A stretch of 64,000 nt of DNA, taken from NCBI RefSeq assembly GCF_016862975.1, contig NZ_BONZ01000087.1, positions 1-64,000 of the forward strand. Reading direction: 5' to 3'. Origin of the DNA: Rugosimonospora africana. GTDB lineage: Bacteria; Actinomycetota; Actinomycetes; Mycobacteriales; Micromonosporaceae. Position 1 is the first letter of the stretch. Each line of letters begins with the position of its first letter. A program made the translations under genes and the position numbers. Shown piece after piece: positions 17,294 through 25,837 of this stretch. Below the pieces are notes generated by a model, which saw only the letters and a program-made list of their open reading frames with translations, had not been told where the DNA came from and searched no databases.

Positions 17294-20011
17294 ATGCTCG
17301 AAGACGAGCCTATGGGTGGCGAGACCGGCGCAGAGCCGGCCGAGGCCACCACAGCACCCACCCGCCGTACCCGCACGACACGCCGGCGTACCACGGCGGC
17401 GGAGAGCGCTCCCGCCGAGGCGCCGGCCACCGACGCCGGCGCGGAGCCGGTCGCGGAGGCCGCCGCCGAGGCGCCGGCCAGGCGCAGCCGTACCCGCCGC
17501 AAGGCCGCCGAAACCGGCGAAACCGGCGAGTCTTCCCAGGTAGCGGCAGAACCCACCACTACTCCCACCACCCGACGACGCCGGGCAAAGGCCGCACCGG
17601 CCGAGGTGGCGGCCGAACCCACCGCCGGATCCGAACCGGCCCGGATCGAGCCGGAGGCCGGCACCACGCCGGTCGAGGCCGGGGCCCAGCCGGCCGCGGC
17701 CGAGCCCACCGGGACCGGCCGCAGCCGGCGGCGCAGGTCCGCCGAGGCCGCCGCCACGCCGCAGCCCGCCGAACCGGCCGCCGAGGCCGAACCGGAGGCC
17801 GAGCAGGCGCCAGCGACGGGCCGCAGGCGCCGTGCGCCGGCTGCCGCCTCGGTGCTGTTCATGGCGCCCGAAGCCGCTCCGGAGACCGCCGAGGCGCCGG
17901 CCGCCGCCGCTGGTGCGGAAGAGGAGCCCGAGACCGGTCGGACCAGCCGCCGCCGGCGGGGCCGGCGCGGCGAGGCTGCCGCTGAGGCGACCGTCGAGGC
18001 CGCCGCGCCCGAGGTCGAGCCGGAAGAGGCTGAGCCGGGCGAAGAAGATGAGGACGAGGAGGCCGCTGGCAAGCACCGCCGCCGCCGTGGTCGCCGGGGC
18101 CGGGGTCGGGGCCGTGGCAACGGTGACGAAGCCGCCGAGGCCGAGGAAGACGAGGCCGAGGCCGAGGCTGCGGAGGAAGCCGCCGAGGCCGAGGAGACCG
18201 AGGCCGGCGAGACGGTCACCCGCCGCCGCAGGCGCCGCCGCCGGGGAGGTACCGGCGACGGGGAGTCGACCAACGAGGATGGCGTCGTCACCGTCGTCAA
18301 GGTGCGCCAGCCGCGCGCCGGGCGCGACGAGGTGCAGGGCGTCAGCGGCTCGACCCGGCTGGAGGCCAAGCGCCAGCGCCGCCGGGACGGTCGGGAGCAG
18401 CGCCGTACCCGGCCGCCGGTGCTGTCCGAGTCGGAGTTCCTGGCCCGGCGCGAGTCGGTGGACCGCGCGATGGTGGTCCGGGAGAAGGGCGACCGCACCC
18501 AGGTCGCGGTGCTCGAGGACGGCATCCTCGTCGAGCACTACGTGACCCGGGCCAGCGCCGGCTCCATGGTCGGCAACGTCTACCTGGGCAAGGTCCAGAA
18601 CGTGCTGCCCAGCATGGAGGCCGCGTTCATCGATATCGGCCGGGGCCGCAACGCCGTGCTGTACGCCGGCGAGGTCAACTGGGACGCCACCGGCCTGGAG
18701 GGCCGCGCCCGCTCGATCGAGCACGCGCTCAAGTCCGGCGACTCCGTGCTGGTACAGGTGACCAAGGATCCGATCGGCCACAAGGGCGCGCGGCTGACCA
18801 GCCACATCGCGCTGTCCGGCCGGCACCTGGTGTACGTGCCGCACGGCAACACGTCCGGGATCAGCCGGAAGCTGCCGGACAACGAGCGCAAGCGGCTGCG
18901 TGATGTGCTCAAGTCGCTCGTTCCCGAGGGCGCGGGCGTGATCGTGCGTACCGCCGCCGAGGGAGCGTCCGAGGACGAGCTGTCCCGGGATGTGATCCGG
19001 CTGCAGGCACAGTGGGACGACATCCAGGCCAAGGCCGCCGAGGGCGGGGCGCCGGTGCTGCTCTACGAGGAGCCCGACCTGGTCATCCGGGTGGTCCGGG
19101 ACCTGTTCAACGAGGACTTCCGGGAACTGATCGTCCAGGGCGGCGAAGCCTACGACATGGTGGAGCTGTACCTCAAGCACGTCTCCCCGGACCTGTTGAG
19201 CCGGCTGCACCGGTACACCGGCGTCTCCGACGTGTTCGCCGAGCGCCGCATCGACGAGCAGATCCTCAAGGGCCTGGACCGTAAGGTCTTCCTGCCCTCG
19301 GGGGGCACCCTGGTCATCGACCGCACCGAGGCGATGACCGTGATCGACGTGAACACCGGCAAGTACACCGGCACCGGCGGAAACCTCGAAGAGACGGTGA
19401 CCCGCAACAACCTGGAAGCCGCCGAGGAGATCGTCCGCCAGCTGCGGCTGCGCGACCTGGGCGGGATCGTCGTGATCGACTTCATCGACATGGTGCTGGA
19501 GTCCAACCGCGAGCTGGTGCTGCGCCGGCTGACCGAGTGCCTGGGCCGGGACCGCACCAAGCACCAGGTCACCGAGATCACCTCACTGGGCCTGGTGCAG
19601 ATGACCCGCAAGCGCATCGGGTTGGGCCTGCTGGAGGCGTTCAGCGAGACCTGCGAGCACTGCAAGGGTCGCGGCCTGATCATCCACACCGATCCGGTAT
19701 CGGACAAGAAGCCGGCCGCCAAGGCGACCGCGGCGGTCGCCGCGGCCTCGGAGGTCACCGGTGGCTCCAGCCGGCGGCGTTCCCGCAAGGCTGCCGCGGC
19801 GGAGGCTGCCCCCGAGCCGGTGGCCGAAGAGGACGAGCTGGTCGCCACGACCTGGGACCCGGACGAGGAGCCGGCCCTGGCCGCCACGTCGGACCAGGCC
19901 GAGAACCCGGACGAGTTCGAGGTGGCCCACGACGAGGACGAGCAGCACGCGGACGGCCGCCGGCGCGGCCGCCGGGGCGGCACCCGCCGCCGGGCCCGGT
20001 CCGCGTCCTGA
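17294..20011 (+). CDS. rne: Ribonuclease E/G
   Basis: Endoribonuclease for mRNA decay and rRNA/tRNA maturation; 905 aa. Residues 1 to about 385 are low-complexity, with alternating Glu/Ala acidic runs and Arg-rich patches (RRRRRRR-type), likely a disordered RNA/protein-binding arm placed at the N-terminus as in actinobacteria. An S1 domain follows (about 400-475, GNVYLGKVQNVLPSMEAAFIDIG), then the catalytic domain with the metal-binding DVNTG near 684 and VVIDFIDM near 727, and the zinc-link CEHCKGRG near 787. A short basic/acidic tail closes the protein. ATG 17294 has GGAG about 9 nt upstream; ATG 17312 is an alternative. Confidence 0.95.
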   Translation: MLEDEPMGGETGAEPAEATTAPTRRTRTTRRRTTAAESAPAEAPATDAGAEPVAEAAAEAPARRSRTRRKAAETGETGESSQVAAEPTTTPTTRRRRAKAAPAEVAAEPTAGSEPARIEPEAGTTPVEAGAQPAAAEPTGTGRSRRRRSAEAAATPQPAEPAAEAEPEAEQAPATGRRRRAPAAASVLFMAPEAAPETAEAPAAAAGAEEEPETGRTSRRRRGRRGEAAAEATVEAAAPEVEPEEAEPGEEDEDEEAAGKHRRRRGRRGRGRGRGNGDEAAEAEEDEAEAEAAEEAAEAEETEAGETVTRRRRRRRRGGTGDGESTNEDGVVTVVKVRQPRAGRDEVQGVSGSTRLEAKRQRRRDGREQRRTRPPVLSESEFLARRESVDRAMVVREKGDRTQVAVLEDGILVEHYVTRASAGSMVGNVYLGKVQNVLPSMEAAFIDIGRGRNAVLYAGEVNWDATGLEGRARSIEHALKSGDSVLVQVTKDPIGHKGARLTSHIALSGRHLVYVPHGNTSGISRKLPDNERKRLRDVLKSLVPEGAGVIVRTAAEGASEDELSRDVIRLQAQWDDIQAKAAEGGAPVLLYEEPDLVIRVVRDLFNEDFRELIVQGGEAYDMVELYLKHVSPDLLSRLHRYTGVSDVFAERRIDEQILKGLDRKVFLPSGGTLVIDRTEAMTVIDVNTGKYTGTGGNLEETVTRNNLEAAEEIVRQLRLRDLGGIVVIDFIDMVLESNRELVLRRLTECLGRDRTKHQVTEITSLGLVQMTRKRIGLGLLEAFSETCEHCKGRGLIIHTDPVSDKKPAAKATAAVAAASEVTGGSSRRRSRKAAAAEAAPEPVAEEDELVATTWDPDEEPALAATSDQAENPDEFEVAHDEDEQHADGRRRGRRGGTRRRARSAS

Positions 20012-20097
20012 CCTGCGTTTTCGCCCCCACGCCGATCCCGCTCCGTAGACTGGCGCGGCAGGGCCCGTCCGGTTGTGCCGGCCGCCGGCCCACTTCC

Positions 20098-20147
20098 GAC
20101 CGGTCTGGCTCGGCGCGTCTGCCGCCGCGCTACGACCCAGACCAGTC
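20098..20147 (+). repeat. Dispersed 50-bp palindromic repeat, copy B
   Basis: Runs from GACCGGTCTGG to CCAGACCAGTC, in the opposite orientation to A1, A2 and C, between rne and the lipoprotein gene. Confidence 0.75.
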
Positions 20148-20205
20148 GTGCGCCAGGCAGGGAGTGACCTGGTGCCGGAGTTGATCAGGTGCTGGGGGTG
20201 ACCGG

Positions 20206-20754
20206 GTGCGAATGCGACGTTCCGCTCGCCCGGTGGGTGGCGCGGCGCTCGCCGTCGCCGGCGCCGCGCTTACCTTGATCACCGGGTGCGGCACCGGTGA
20301 CCAGCGCGCGGGCGGTCCAGCGGGACCCGGCGCGCCGGCTGCCGCGCCGACGGTGACGCCCGCGCCGGCCGCGTCGTCGGCCGATGCGACCACGGCGAAC
20401 ACCCGCCAGGTGTGCGACGCGATCAACTTGGCGGTCGCCCAGGGTGCCACCACGTTCGGCGCCGACCTGGGCTCGATGACCGGGCACCTGGCCGGCGGCA
20501 ACCGCAGCGCGGCGGATGACGCCAGGAGGTCGGCTCTGCGCGAGCTGACCAGCCTGGCCGGCAAGGTGCGCGCCGTCGCGACGCCGGCCCTGAATCCGGC
20601 GGTACGGGCGGCGGCCGAGACCACGGCGGGCAACCTGGATCGGGCCGCAGCCGATCCCGGCCTGCTCGGCGGGGTGAAGACGGCCATCGACGTGGCCCCG
20701 GTGCTCAGCCGGATCACCTCGACGGCGAACCCCCTCATGGCGGTTTGTGTTTGA
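20206..20754 (+). CDS. Putative lipoprotein of unknown function
   Basis: 182 aa. A basic N-terminus and hydrophobic stretch end in LITGC, a lipobox whose Cys (about residue 28) would be lipidated. Then comes a Pro/Ala-rich linker, then a mostly helical domain with two further Cys residues (QVCDAIN and the C-terminal AVCV) that may pair. GTG 20206 is preferred because a G-rich ribosome-binding site ends 7 nt before it; ATG 20212 is the alternative. No family was recognised. It sits between rne and rplU after a dispersed palindromic repeat. Confidence 0.75.
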   Translation: MRMRRSARPVGGAALAVAGAALTLITGCGTGDQRAGGPAGPGAPAAAPTVTPAPAASSADATTANTRQVCDAINLAVAQGATTFGADLGSMTGHLAGGNRSAADDARRSALRELTSLAGKVRAVATPALNPAVRAAAETTAGNLDRAAADPGLLGGVKTAIDVAPVLSRITSTANPLMAVCV

Positions 20755-20782
20755 GGGCAGCCGAAGCGGGTCGCGACCCGGT

Positions 20783-20812
20783 TTGGGAAGCGCGGGCACC
20801 ATGACGTACTCT
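20783..20812 (+). promoter_or_regulatory. Candidate promoter of rplU-rpmA-obg
   Basis: TTGGGA (20783-20788) and TACTCT (20807-20812) are spaced by 18 bp. A small hairpin (arms GCGCAC 20821-20826 and GTGCGC 20831-20836) would lie at the 5' end of the leader. Confidence 0.5.
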
Positions 20813-20927
20813 TGCCTGCGGCGCACCTTCGTGCGCAATGATGTCGCGTGTTCACCGGACCGACTAGGACCGGCTACCGCGCCAACATGATCTATCCGCC
20901 CGCAGCTACGACAGGAGTCCGCGTCTC

Positions 20928-21242
20928 ATGTACGCGATCGTCAAGACCGGCGGCAAGCAGTACAAGGTCGCCGAGGGCGACGTGATCGAGGTCGAGAAGC
21001 TCGCGGGCGCCCCTGGCGACGGGGTGTCGCTTTCGGCGGTACTGCTCGTCGACGGCAGCGACCTGGTGACCGACCCGGCGAAGCTCGCCGACGTCGCGGT
21101 GACCGGCGAGGTCGTCGCGCAGACCAAGGGTCCGAAGATCCGGATCCACAAGTTCAAGAACAAGACCGGATACCACAAGCGCCAGGGTCACCGCCAGCCG
21201 CTGACCCAGGTCAAGGTGACCGGCATCTCGACCGGGAAGTAG
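20928..21242 (+). CDS. rplU: 50S ribosomal protein L21
   Basis: 104 aa, standard L21 ([14 protein letters not shown] start, [14 protein letters not shown] near the end), binding 23S rRNA in the large subunit. The ATG at 20928 is preceded by AGGAG. First gene of the rplU-rpmA pair, with 9 nt to rpmA. The leader of about 110 nt carries a small hairpin near its start, which may allow leader-level control. Confidence 0.98.
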   Translation: MYAIVKTGGKQYKVAEGDVIEVEKLAGAPGDGVSLSAVLLVDGSDLVTDPAKLADVAVTGEVVAQTKGPKIRIHKFKNKTGYHKRQGHRQPLTQVKVTGISTGK

Positions 21243-21251
21243 GCGTCAACG

Positions 21252-21509
21252 ATGGCTCACAAAAAGGGCGCGTCCAGCTCGCGCAACGGCCGGGACTCCA
21301 ACGCTCAGCGGTTGGGTGTCAAGCGGTTCGGCGGCCAGCTCGTCAACGCCGGTGAGATCCTGGTCCGTCAGCGCGGCACCAAGTTCCACCCCGGCGAGCT
21401 CGTCGGGCGCGGCAAGGATGACACGCTGTTCGCGCTGGCCCACGGCAACGTGCAGTTCGGCATCAAGCGCGGCCGGAAGGTCGTCAACATCGTTCCAGTC
21501 GCTGGCTGA
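21252..21509 (+). CDS. rpmA: 50S ribosomal protein L27
   Basis: 85 aa. It begins [22 protein letters not shown], so the short basic tail reaching toward the peptidyl-transferase centre is present directly after Met, with no cleavable extension of the Firmicutes type. Co-transcribed with rplU. A strong hairpin lies between its stop and obg. Confidence 0.98.
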   Translation: MAHKKGASSSRNGRDSNAQRLGVKRFGGQLVNAGEILVRQRGTKFHPGELVGRGKDDTLFALAHGNVQFGIKRGRKVVNIVPVAG

Positions 21510-21518
21510 GAGCACCGC

Positions 21519-21557
21519 CCGAGGGCGGGCTGGGACATGGTCCCGGCCCGCCCTCGG
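21519..21557 (+). terminator. Hairpin between rpmA and obg
   Basis: CCGAGGGCGGGC (21519-21530) pairs perfectly with 21546-21557, and a smaller GGGAC/GTCCC stem nests inside. It may terminate or weaken rplU-rpmA transcripts before obg. Confidence 0.7.
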
Positions 21558-21592
21558 CGTTTGTCCCCATTGAACGGAAGTAGGTAGGCAAC

Positions 21593-23056
21593 GTGGCGAC
21601 GTCATTCGTCGATCGGGTCGTCCTGCACGTGCAGGCCGGCGACGGCGGGCACGGCTGCGTGTCGATCCTGCGGGAGAAGTTCAAGCCGCTCGGCGGCCCG
21701 GACGGCGGCAACGGCGGCCACGGCGGGGACGTGACGCTCGTCGTCGACCCGGCGGTACACACCCTGCTCGACTTCCACTTCCGGCCGCACGCCAAGGCAC
21801 AGAACGGCAAGGGCGGCCAGGGCGGTAACCGGCACGGCGGCAACGGCGGCGACCTGGTGTTGCGGGTACCCGACGGGACCGTGGTGCAGGACGTCCACGG
21901 CAACGTCCTGGCCGACCTGGTCGGTGCGGGTACCAGCTTCGCCGCCGCGCATGGCGGCCGGGGCGGGCGGGGCAACGCGGCGCTGGCCAACACCCGGCGC
22001 AAGGCTCCCGGCTTCGCCGAACTGGGGGAGCCCGGTGACCGGTCGGACATCGTGCTCGAACTCAAGAGCGTCGCGGACGTCGGGCTGGTTGGCTTCCCGA
22101 GTGCCGGCAAGTCTTCACTGATCTCGGTGCTGTCGGCCGCCCGCCCGAAGATCGCCGACTACCCGTTCACCACGCTGGTACCCAACCTGGGCGTCGTGCA
22201 GGTCGGCGACGAGACGTTCACGATCGCCGACGTACCGGGCCTGATCCCGGGCGCGGCCAGTGGCAAGGGGCTGGGGCTGGAGTTCCTGCGCCACATCGAG
22301 CGCTGTGCCGTGCTCGTGCACGTGGTGGACACCGCCGCCCTGGAGACCGGCCGCGATCCGGTCGGTGACATCGACGCGATCGAGGCCGAGCTGTCGGCGT
22401 ACGGCGGCCTGGCCGACCGGCCGCGACTGGTGGTGCTCAACAAGATCGACGTACCGGACGGGCGCGACCTCGCCGAGATCGTGCGGCCCGATCTGGCCGC
22501 GCGCGGGCTGCGGACCTTCGAGGTCAGCGCGGTGACCCACGAGGGGTTGGCTGAGCTGCGGTACGCGCTGGCCGAGATCGTGCGTGAGCGCCGGGACACG
22601 ATGCCGGCGCCGGAGCCGACCAGGATCGTGATCCGGCCCATGGCCGTGGACGACAACGGGTTCACGATCGAGCGCGACGAGGACGACGTGTACGTGGTGC
22701 ACGGGCCGAAGCCGGCGCGCTGGGTACGCCAGACGAACTTCGACAACGACGAGGCGGTCGGGTACCTGGCCGATCGCCTTGCCCGGCTGGGGGTCGAGGA
22801 TGCCCTGGCCAAGTCCGGCGCCGAGCCGGGCTGCCTGGTACGCATCGGCGACCGCGAGTTCGACTGGCAGCCGACGCACTACGCGGGGCAGGACTACGTC
22901 CCGGGTACCCGGGGCACCGACTACCGGCTGGACGAGCCGTCCACCCGGCCAACGGCGGCCCAGCGGCTGGCCGCCCGTAAGGCGCGCCGGCAGCGTCCGG
23001 TCGACGAGATCGACGAGCCCGATCGCGCCGGCGCGGTCGACACGGACGGTATCTGA
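21593..23056 (+). CDS. obg: Obg-family GTPase
   Basis: 487 aa, ribosome-associated GTPase in 50S maturation and growth control. The N-terminal Gly-rich Obg fold (residues 1 to about 158) is followed by the G domain with GFPSAGKSS (G1), FTTLVPNLG (G2), DVPGLIPGA (G3) and NKID (G4). The C-terminal OCT domain reaches about residue 435, and the last ~45 residues are a basic tail found in actinobacterial Obg. The GTG start is at 21593. In many actinobacteria obg is followed by proB-proA-nadD; here neither pro gene is present and nadD lies about 19 kb away. Confidence 0.96.
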   Translation: MATSFVDRVVLHVQAGDGGHGCVSILREKFKPLGGPDGGNGGHGGDVTLVVDPAVHTLLDFHFRPHAKAQNGKGGQGGNRHGGNGGDLVLRVPDGTVVQDVHGNVLADLVGAGTSFAAAHGGRGGRGNAALANTRRKAPGFAELGEPGDRSDIVLELKSVADVGLVGFPSAGKSSLISVLSAARPKIADYPFTTLVPNLGVVQVGDETFTIADVPGLIPGAASGKGLGLEFLRHIERCAVLVHVVDTAALETGRDPVGDIDAIEAELSAYGGLADRPRLVVLNKIDVPDGRDLAEIVRPDLAARGLRTFEVSAVTHEGLAELRYALAEIVRERRDTMPAPEPTRIVIRPMAVDDNGFTIERDEDDVYVVHGPKPARWVRQTNFDNDEAVGYLADRLARLGVEDALAKSGAEPGCLVRIGDREFDWQPTHYAGQDYVPGTRGTDYRLDEPSTRPTAAQRLAARKARRQRPVDEIDEPDRAGAVDTDGI

Positions 23057-23116
23057 CGACGCGCACTGTCCAGGCTTTCGCCCCCGATCGGCAACCAGGG
23101 CGAAACGGACTGCCGG

Positions 23117-23122
23117 TACCAT
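23117..23122 (+). promoter_or_regulatory. -10 box (TACCAT) of a leaderless GNAT gene
   Basis: TACCAT ends 6 nt before GTG 23129. Confidence 0.55.
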
Positions 23123-23128
23123 CGCTCT

Positions 23129-23578
23129 GTGTTGATCGAACCGCGCGACTCCGCCGACCCGCTTGTCCGCCGTTTGGCGCTTGAGCAGCATGCCGAGGTC
23201 GCCCCGCTGAAGGGTGAGAGCCACGCGGCGTACCGGCTGCGCACGGGCATCGAGTTCATGGTCGGGTTCGTCGACGTCAGGCCGGTCGGTTGCGGAGCGT
23301 TACAGCGGATCGCCCCCGGTGTCGGTGAGGTGCGGTGGATGTACGTCCGGCCGGCGTACCGGGGCCAGGGATTGTCCAAGCTGATCTTGGCGGCGCTGGA
23401 GGAGCGCGCGTGTGAACTGGGCCACCACAGTCTGCGACTGGAGACAGGCCGGCTGCTGACCCGGGCGATCAGCCTGTACCGTGCCGCCGGGTTCCGCGCC
23501 ATCCCGGCCTACGGCGAGTACGCCGGCAACCCGGAAAGCGTCTGCTTCGAGAAGCCGCTGCTGCCGTTGCCGGCCTGA
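23129..23578 (+). CDS. GNAT family N-acetyltransferase
   Basis: 149 aa, single GNAT domain. The acetyl-CoA binding motif A is seen as VRWMYVRPAYRGQGLSKLIL (about residues 68-87; the R-G-Q-G loop grips the pyrophosphate), followed by SLYRAAGFR near 119, the usual motif B. The substrate is unknown. The GTG start at 23129 lies 6 nt after a -10 box, so it is probably leaderless. It stands alone, convergent with the TetR gene, and starts the accessory block after obg. Confidence 0.88.
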   Translation: MLIEPRDSADPLVRRLALEQHAEVAPLKGESHAAYRLRTGIEFMVGFVDVRPVGCGALQRIAPGVGEVRWMYVRPAYRGQGLSKLILAALEERACELGHHSLRLETGRLLTRAISLYRAAGFRAIPAYGEYAGNPESVCFEKPLLPLPA

Positions 23579-23672
23579 TTCGGCCGCGCGGTCTTCGGCG
23601 CTGCTTCACCGGCCACTGTCAGGCGAACGTCGCCTCACCGGCCAGGGTCGCCAATGCGCCGCGCCTCGCCGG

Positions 23673-24260
23673 TCAGGCATCGCCAATGCGCGTCGCCTTG
23701 CCGGTCAGGGTCACCAGTTCGCCGAGCACGTCGGCTGCGATGCCGGCCAGGGACCGCGTTTCGCCTTCGCGGATCCAGCGGGTGAACGCGATCCCGAACA
23801 CCGTCATGCCCGACTGCGCCGCCAGCGTGGCGGCGAGTTCATCGACGCCTCGCGCGCGCAGGGCATCGGCGATCGTCGTGCCGATCGTGGCGAGCTTGTG
23901 CAGCTCGCGTTCCTGCAGCGCCGGGTTCTCGTCGATGACGGCTTGGCGGGTGCGGGAGTGGGTCCGGTTCTCGTCGGGGAAGAAGGTCGCCGCGGACTCG
24001 AGCCCGGCGGCGACGATCTCGATCGGGGACGCGTCCGGTGGCGCGCCCGCCACGCCGGCGAGGAACGCCTCGACGAGCAACTGCTGCCCGTAGAACAGGA
24101 CCTCGCGCTTGTCGCTGAAGTGGCGGAAGAAGGTGCGCTCGGTCAGGCCGACCGACTGTGCGATCTCCGTGGCGGTCGTCTGCTCGAACCCGCGGGTGGC
24201 GAACAGTTCGAGGGCGGCCTTCTGCAGCCGCTCCGGGGCACCCGGTTCCCAACGCACCAT
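23673..24260 (-). CDS. TetR family transcriptional regulator
   Basis: 195 aa. The N-terminal helix-turn-helix spans about residues 10-55 (ALELFATRGFEQTTATEIAQ, then LTERTFFRHFSDKREV). The remainder is a helical ligand-binding domain whose inducer cannot be predicted. It is divergent from an SDR-type oxidoreductase gene. The 145-bp gap holds a perfect 30-bp palindrome, the likely operator, plus two half-site-like CAGCGACTGA repeats (24281-24290, 24303-24312). A TAGACT box 7 nt before its ATG suggests a leaderless transcript. It probably represses its neighbour and itself. Confidence 0.92.
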   Translation of the reverse strand: MVRWEPGAPERLQKAALELFATRGFEQTTATEIAQSVGLTERTFFRHFSDKREVLFYGQQLLVEAFLAGVAGAPPDASPIEIVAAGLESAATFFPDENRTHSRTRQAVIDENPALQERELHKLATIGTTIADALRARGVDELAATLAAQSGMTVFGIAFTRWIREGETRSLAGIAADVLGELVTLTGKATRIGDA

Positions 24261-24267
24261 GCCGTCG

Positions 24268-24273
24268 AGTCTA
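24268..24273 (-). promoter_or_regulatory. -10 box (TAGACT) of the leaderless tetR gene
   Basis: Read on the minus strand, it ends 7 nt before the ATG at 24260. Confidence 0.5.
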
Positions 24274-24328
24274 GTGACGACAGCGACTGAAGTGGGCGAT
24301 GGCAGCGACTGACCTAAGGGCGTAAGGT

Positions 24329-24358
24329 ATGTCTGTGACTGACGTCAGTCACAGACAT
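24329..24358. promoter_or_regulatory. Perfect 30-bp palindromic operator of the TetR/SDR pair
   Basis: Arms 24329-24343 (ATGTCTGTGACTGAC) and 24344-24358 are exact complements without a spacer. A possible -10 (TAAGGT, 24323-24328) for the oxidoreductase gene is directly adjacent, so bound repressor would block its start site. Confidence 0.85.
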
Positions 24359-24405
24359 CATCTCGCGCTCCGCTCCGTCGCGGAGTGCCGGAAGGAGATC
24401 ACGCC

Positions 24406-25293
24406 ATGCGCGTTTTCGTCACCGGAGCCTCCGGATGGATCGGCTCCGCCGCAGTCGACGAGCTGCTTGCCGCGGGCCACGAGGTCACCGGGTTGGCCAG
24501 GTCCGACGCGTCTGCCGCAGCACTCTCGGCCAAGGGCGCCCAGGTCCTCCGCGGCGACCTGGACGACCTCGACAGCATCCGCGCCGGCGCCCGCGACGCC
24601 GAGGCCGTCATCCACCTCGCGAACAAGCACGACTTCTCCAACCGGGCCGCAACGGACACGGCCGAGCGGGGCGCGGTCCAAACCATCGGCGACGTGCTCG
24701 CCGGCAGTGGCCGTCCGTTGCTGCTCGCGTCGGGTATCGCCGGGCTCAGCCAGGGCAGGCCGGCCACCGAGGTCGATCCGTCCCCGTTCCACGGCCCGGA
24801 CTCTCCGCGTGGTGGCACCGAAAACCTCGCGCTGGAGTTCGTCGATCGCGGCGTGCACAGCGTGAGCCTGCGCTTCGCGCCGACCGTGCACGGGACCGGC
24901 GACCACGGGTTCATCGGGATGCTCGCCGCGATCGCCCGCGAGAAGGGTGTCTCCGGCTACCCCGGTGAGGGGACCAACCGCTGGGCCGCCGTGCACCGCT
25001 CCGACGCCGGTCGCCTGATCACTCTCGCTCTCCAGAAGGCACCAGCGGGCTCCCGCCTGCACGTCATCGCCGAAGAAGGCGTCCCGACCCGCGTGATCGC
25101 TGAGGCGATCGGCCGGGCGTGTGATCTGCCCGTCAGGTCTGTGGCCGCCGACGACGTGCAGGACCACTTCGGCTGGCTCGGCGCCTTCTTCGCCATGGAA
25201 GGCGCGGCGACCAGCACCGTGACGCGCGAACTGCTCGGCTGGACGCCCACCGGACCGACCCTCATCGAGGACATCGACGCGGGCGCGTACTAA
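24406..25293 (+). CDS. Extended SDR / NAD(P)-dependent epimerase-like oxidoreductase
   Basis: 295 aa. The Rossmann nucleotide motif GASGWIG lies at residues 7-13. The central and C-terminal parts (AVIHLANKHD, LRFAPTVHG, WAAVHRSDAGRLI) are those of atypical/extended SDRs of the NAD-dependent epimerase/dehydratase type. The usual YxxxK catalytic pair is not evident, so the reaction is uncertain and it could be a reductase or an NAD(P)-binding protein. ATG 24406 is chosen over GTG 24385 because GAAGGAG lies 8 nt upstream. It is divergent from the TetR gene, whose operator covers its promoter, so TetR-regulated expression is likely. Its 3' end overlaps the convergent DUF1622 gene by 4 bp. Confidence 0.87.
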   Translation: MRVFVTGASGWIGSAAVDELLAAGHEVTGLARSDASAAALSAKGAQVLRGDLDDLDSIRAGARDAEAVIHLANKHDFSNRAATDTAERGAVQTIGDVLAGSGRPLLLASGIAGLSQGRPATEVDPSPFHGPDSPRGGTENLALEFVDRGVHSVSLRFAPTVHGTGDHGFIGMLAAIAREKGVSGYPGEGTNRWAAVHRSDAGRLITLALQKAPAGSRLHVIAEEGVPTRVIAEAIGRACDLPVRSVAADDVQDHFGWLGAFFAMEGAATSTVTRELLGWTPTGPTLIEDIDAGAY

Positions 25294-25709
25294 GAGGATT
25301 CGGAAGCCCCGTGCGACCCGCCACGGTTGTCCCGTGCCGCCCGCGCGACCGCGCCGGCCCCGCTGGTCATGGCGCGTCGCCACGGCGCCACACCCTCGAT
25401 CTCGGTGGCGAGTGAGAAGCTGAGGAACGTCCTGATCACGACGATCAGGCCGAGCACGAGCACGTTGCGCAGGGTGGGCGAAACCGCGACGGTACGGACC
25501 AGGTCGGCGGCGACCAGGAACTCCAATGCCAGCAGCAGCACGCTGCCGAAGGCTTCTCGCAGCGCGCGGTACCCCCGCCGGCCGCCTTCGGAGCGCCACA
25601 TGCGAATCGCGATCACGACGGACCACACCAGCCCCACGATGAGCACGAGGGAACCGACGACATCGAATCCCTGCGCCACCCGTTCGGCCAGGTCCGTCAA
25701 GTCCAGCAT
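25290..25709 (-). CDS. DUF1622 membrane protein
   Basis: 139 aa with three hydrophobic segments: about residues 16-36, an amphipathic to hydrophobic stretch at about 52-70, and about 80-105 (VLVLGLIVVIRTFLSFSLATEIEG, a DUF1622 hallmark). Function of the family is unknown. ATG 25709 is used; GTG 25718 is equally possible, since neither has a well-spaced ribosome-binding site. The stop codons of this gene and the convergent SDR gene overlap by 4 bp, leaving no room for a terminator. Confidence 0.78.
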   Translation of the reverse strand: MLDLTDLAERVAQGFDVVGSLVLIVGLVWSVVIAIRMWRSEGGRRGYRALREAFGSVLLLALEFLVAADLVRTVAVSPTLRNVLVLGLIVVIRTFLSFSLATEIEGVAPWRRAMTSGAGAVARAARDNRGGSHGASESS

Positions 25710-25778
25710 CGCTCCCACCCGGTCCGGTGCGCCGTACCGCGCCTACCGACGCTACCCAACCAGACCGACGAGGGATGA

Positions 25779-25815
25779 GCAGAGGGCGTATCCGGAGGCC
25801 GGATACGCCCTCTGC
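25779..25815. terminator. Terminator hairpin after the MFS gene
   Basis: Perfect 17-bp stem (25779-25795 with 25799-25815) and 3-nt loop, just past the MFS stop. Confidence 0.85.
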
Positions 25816-25837
25816 GCTAGTCGCAGCGGAGAAATCG

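Noticed and set aside
23579-23672. Repeated CTCACCGGCCAGGGTCGCCAATGCG-like words between the GNAT and TetR genes
   Set aside because: Short imperfect duplications without a clear stem; not convincing as a terminator or a repeat family.
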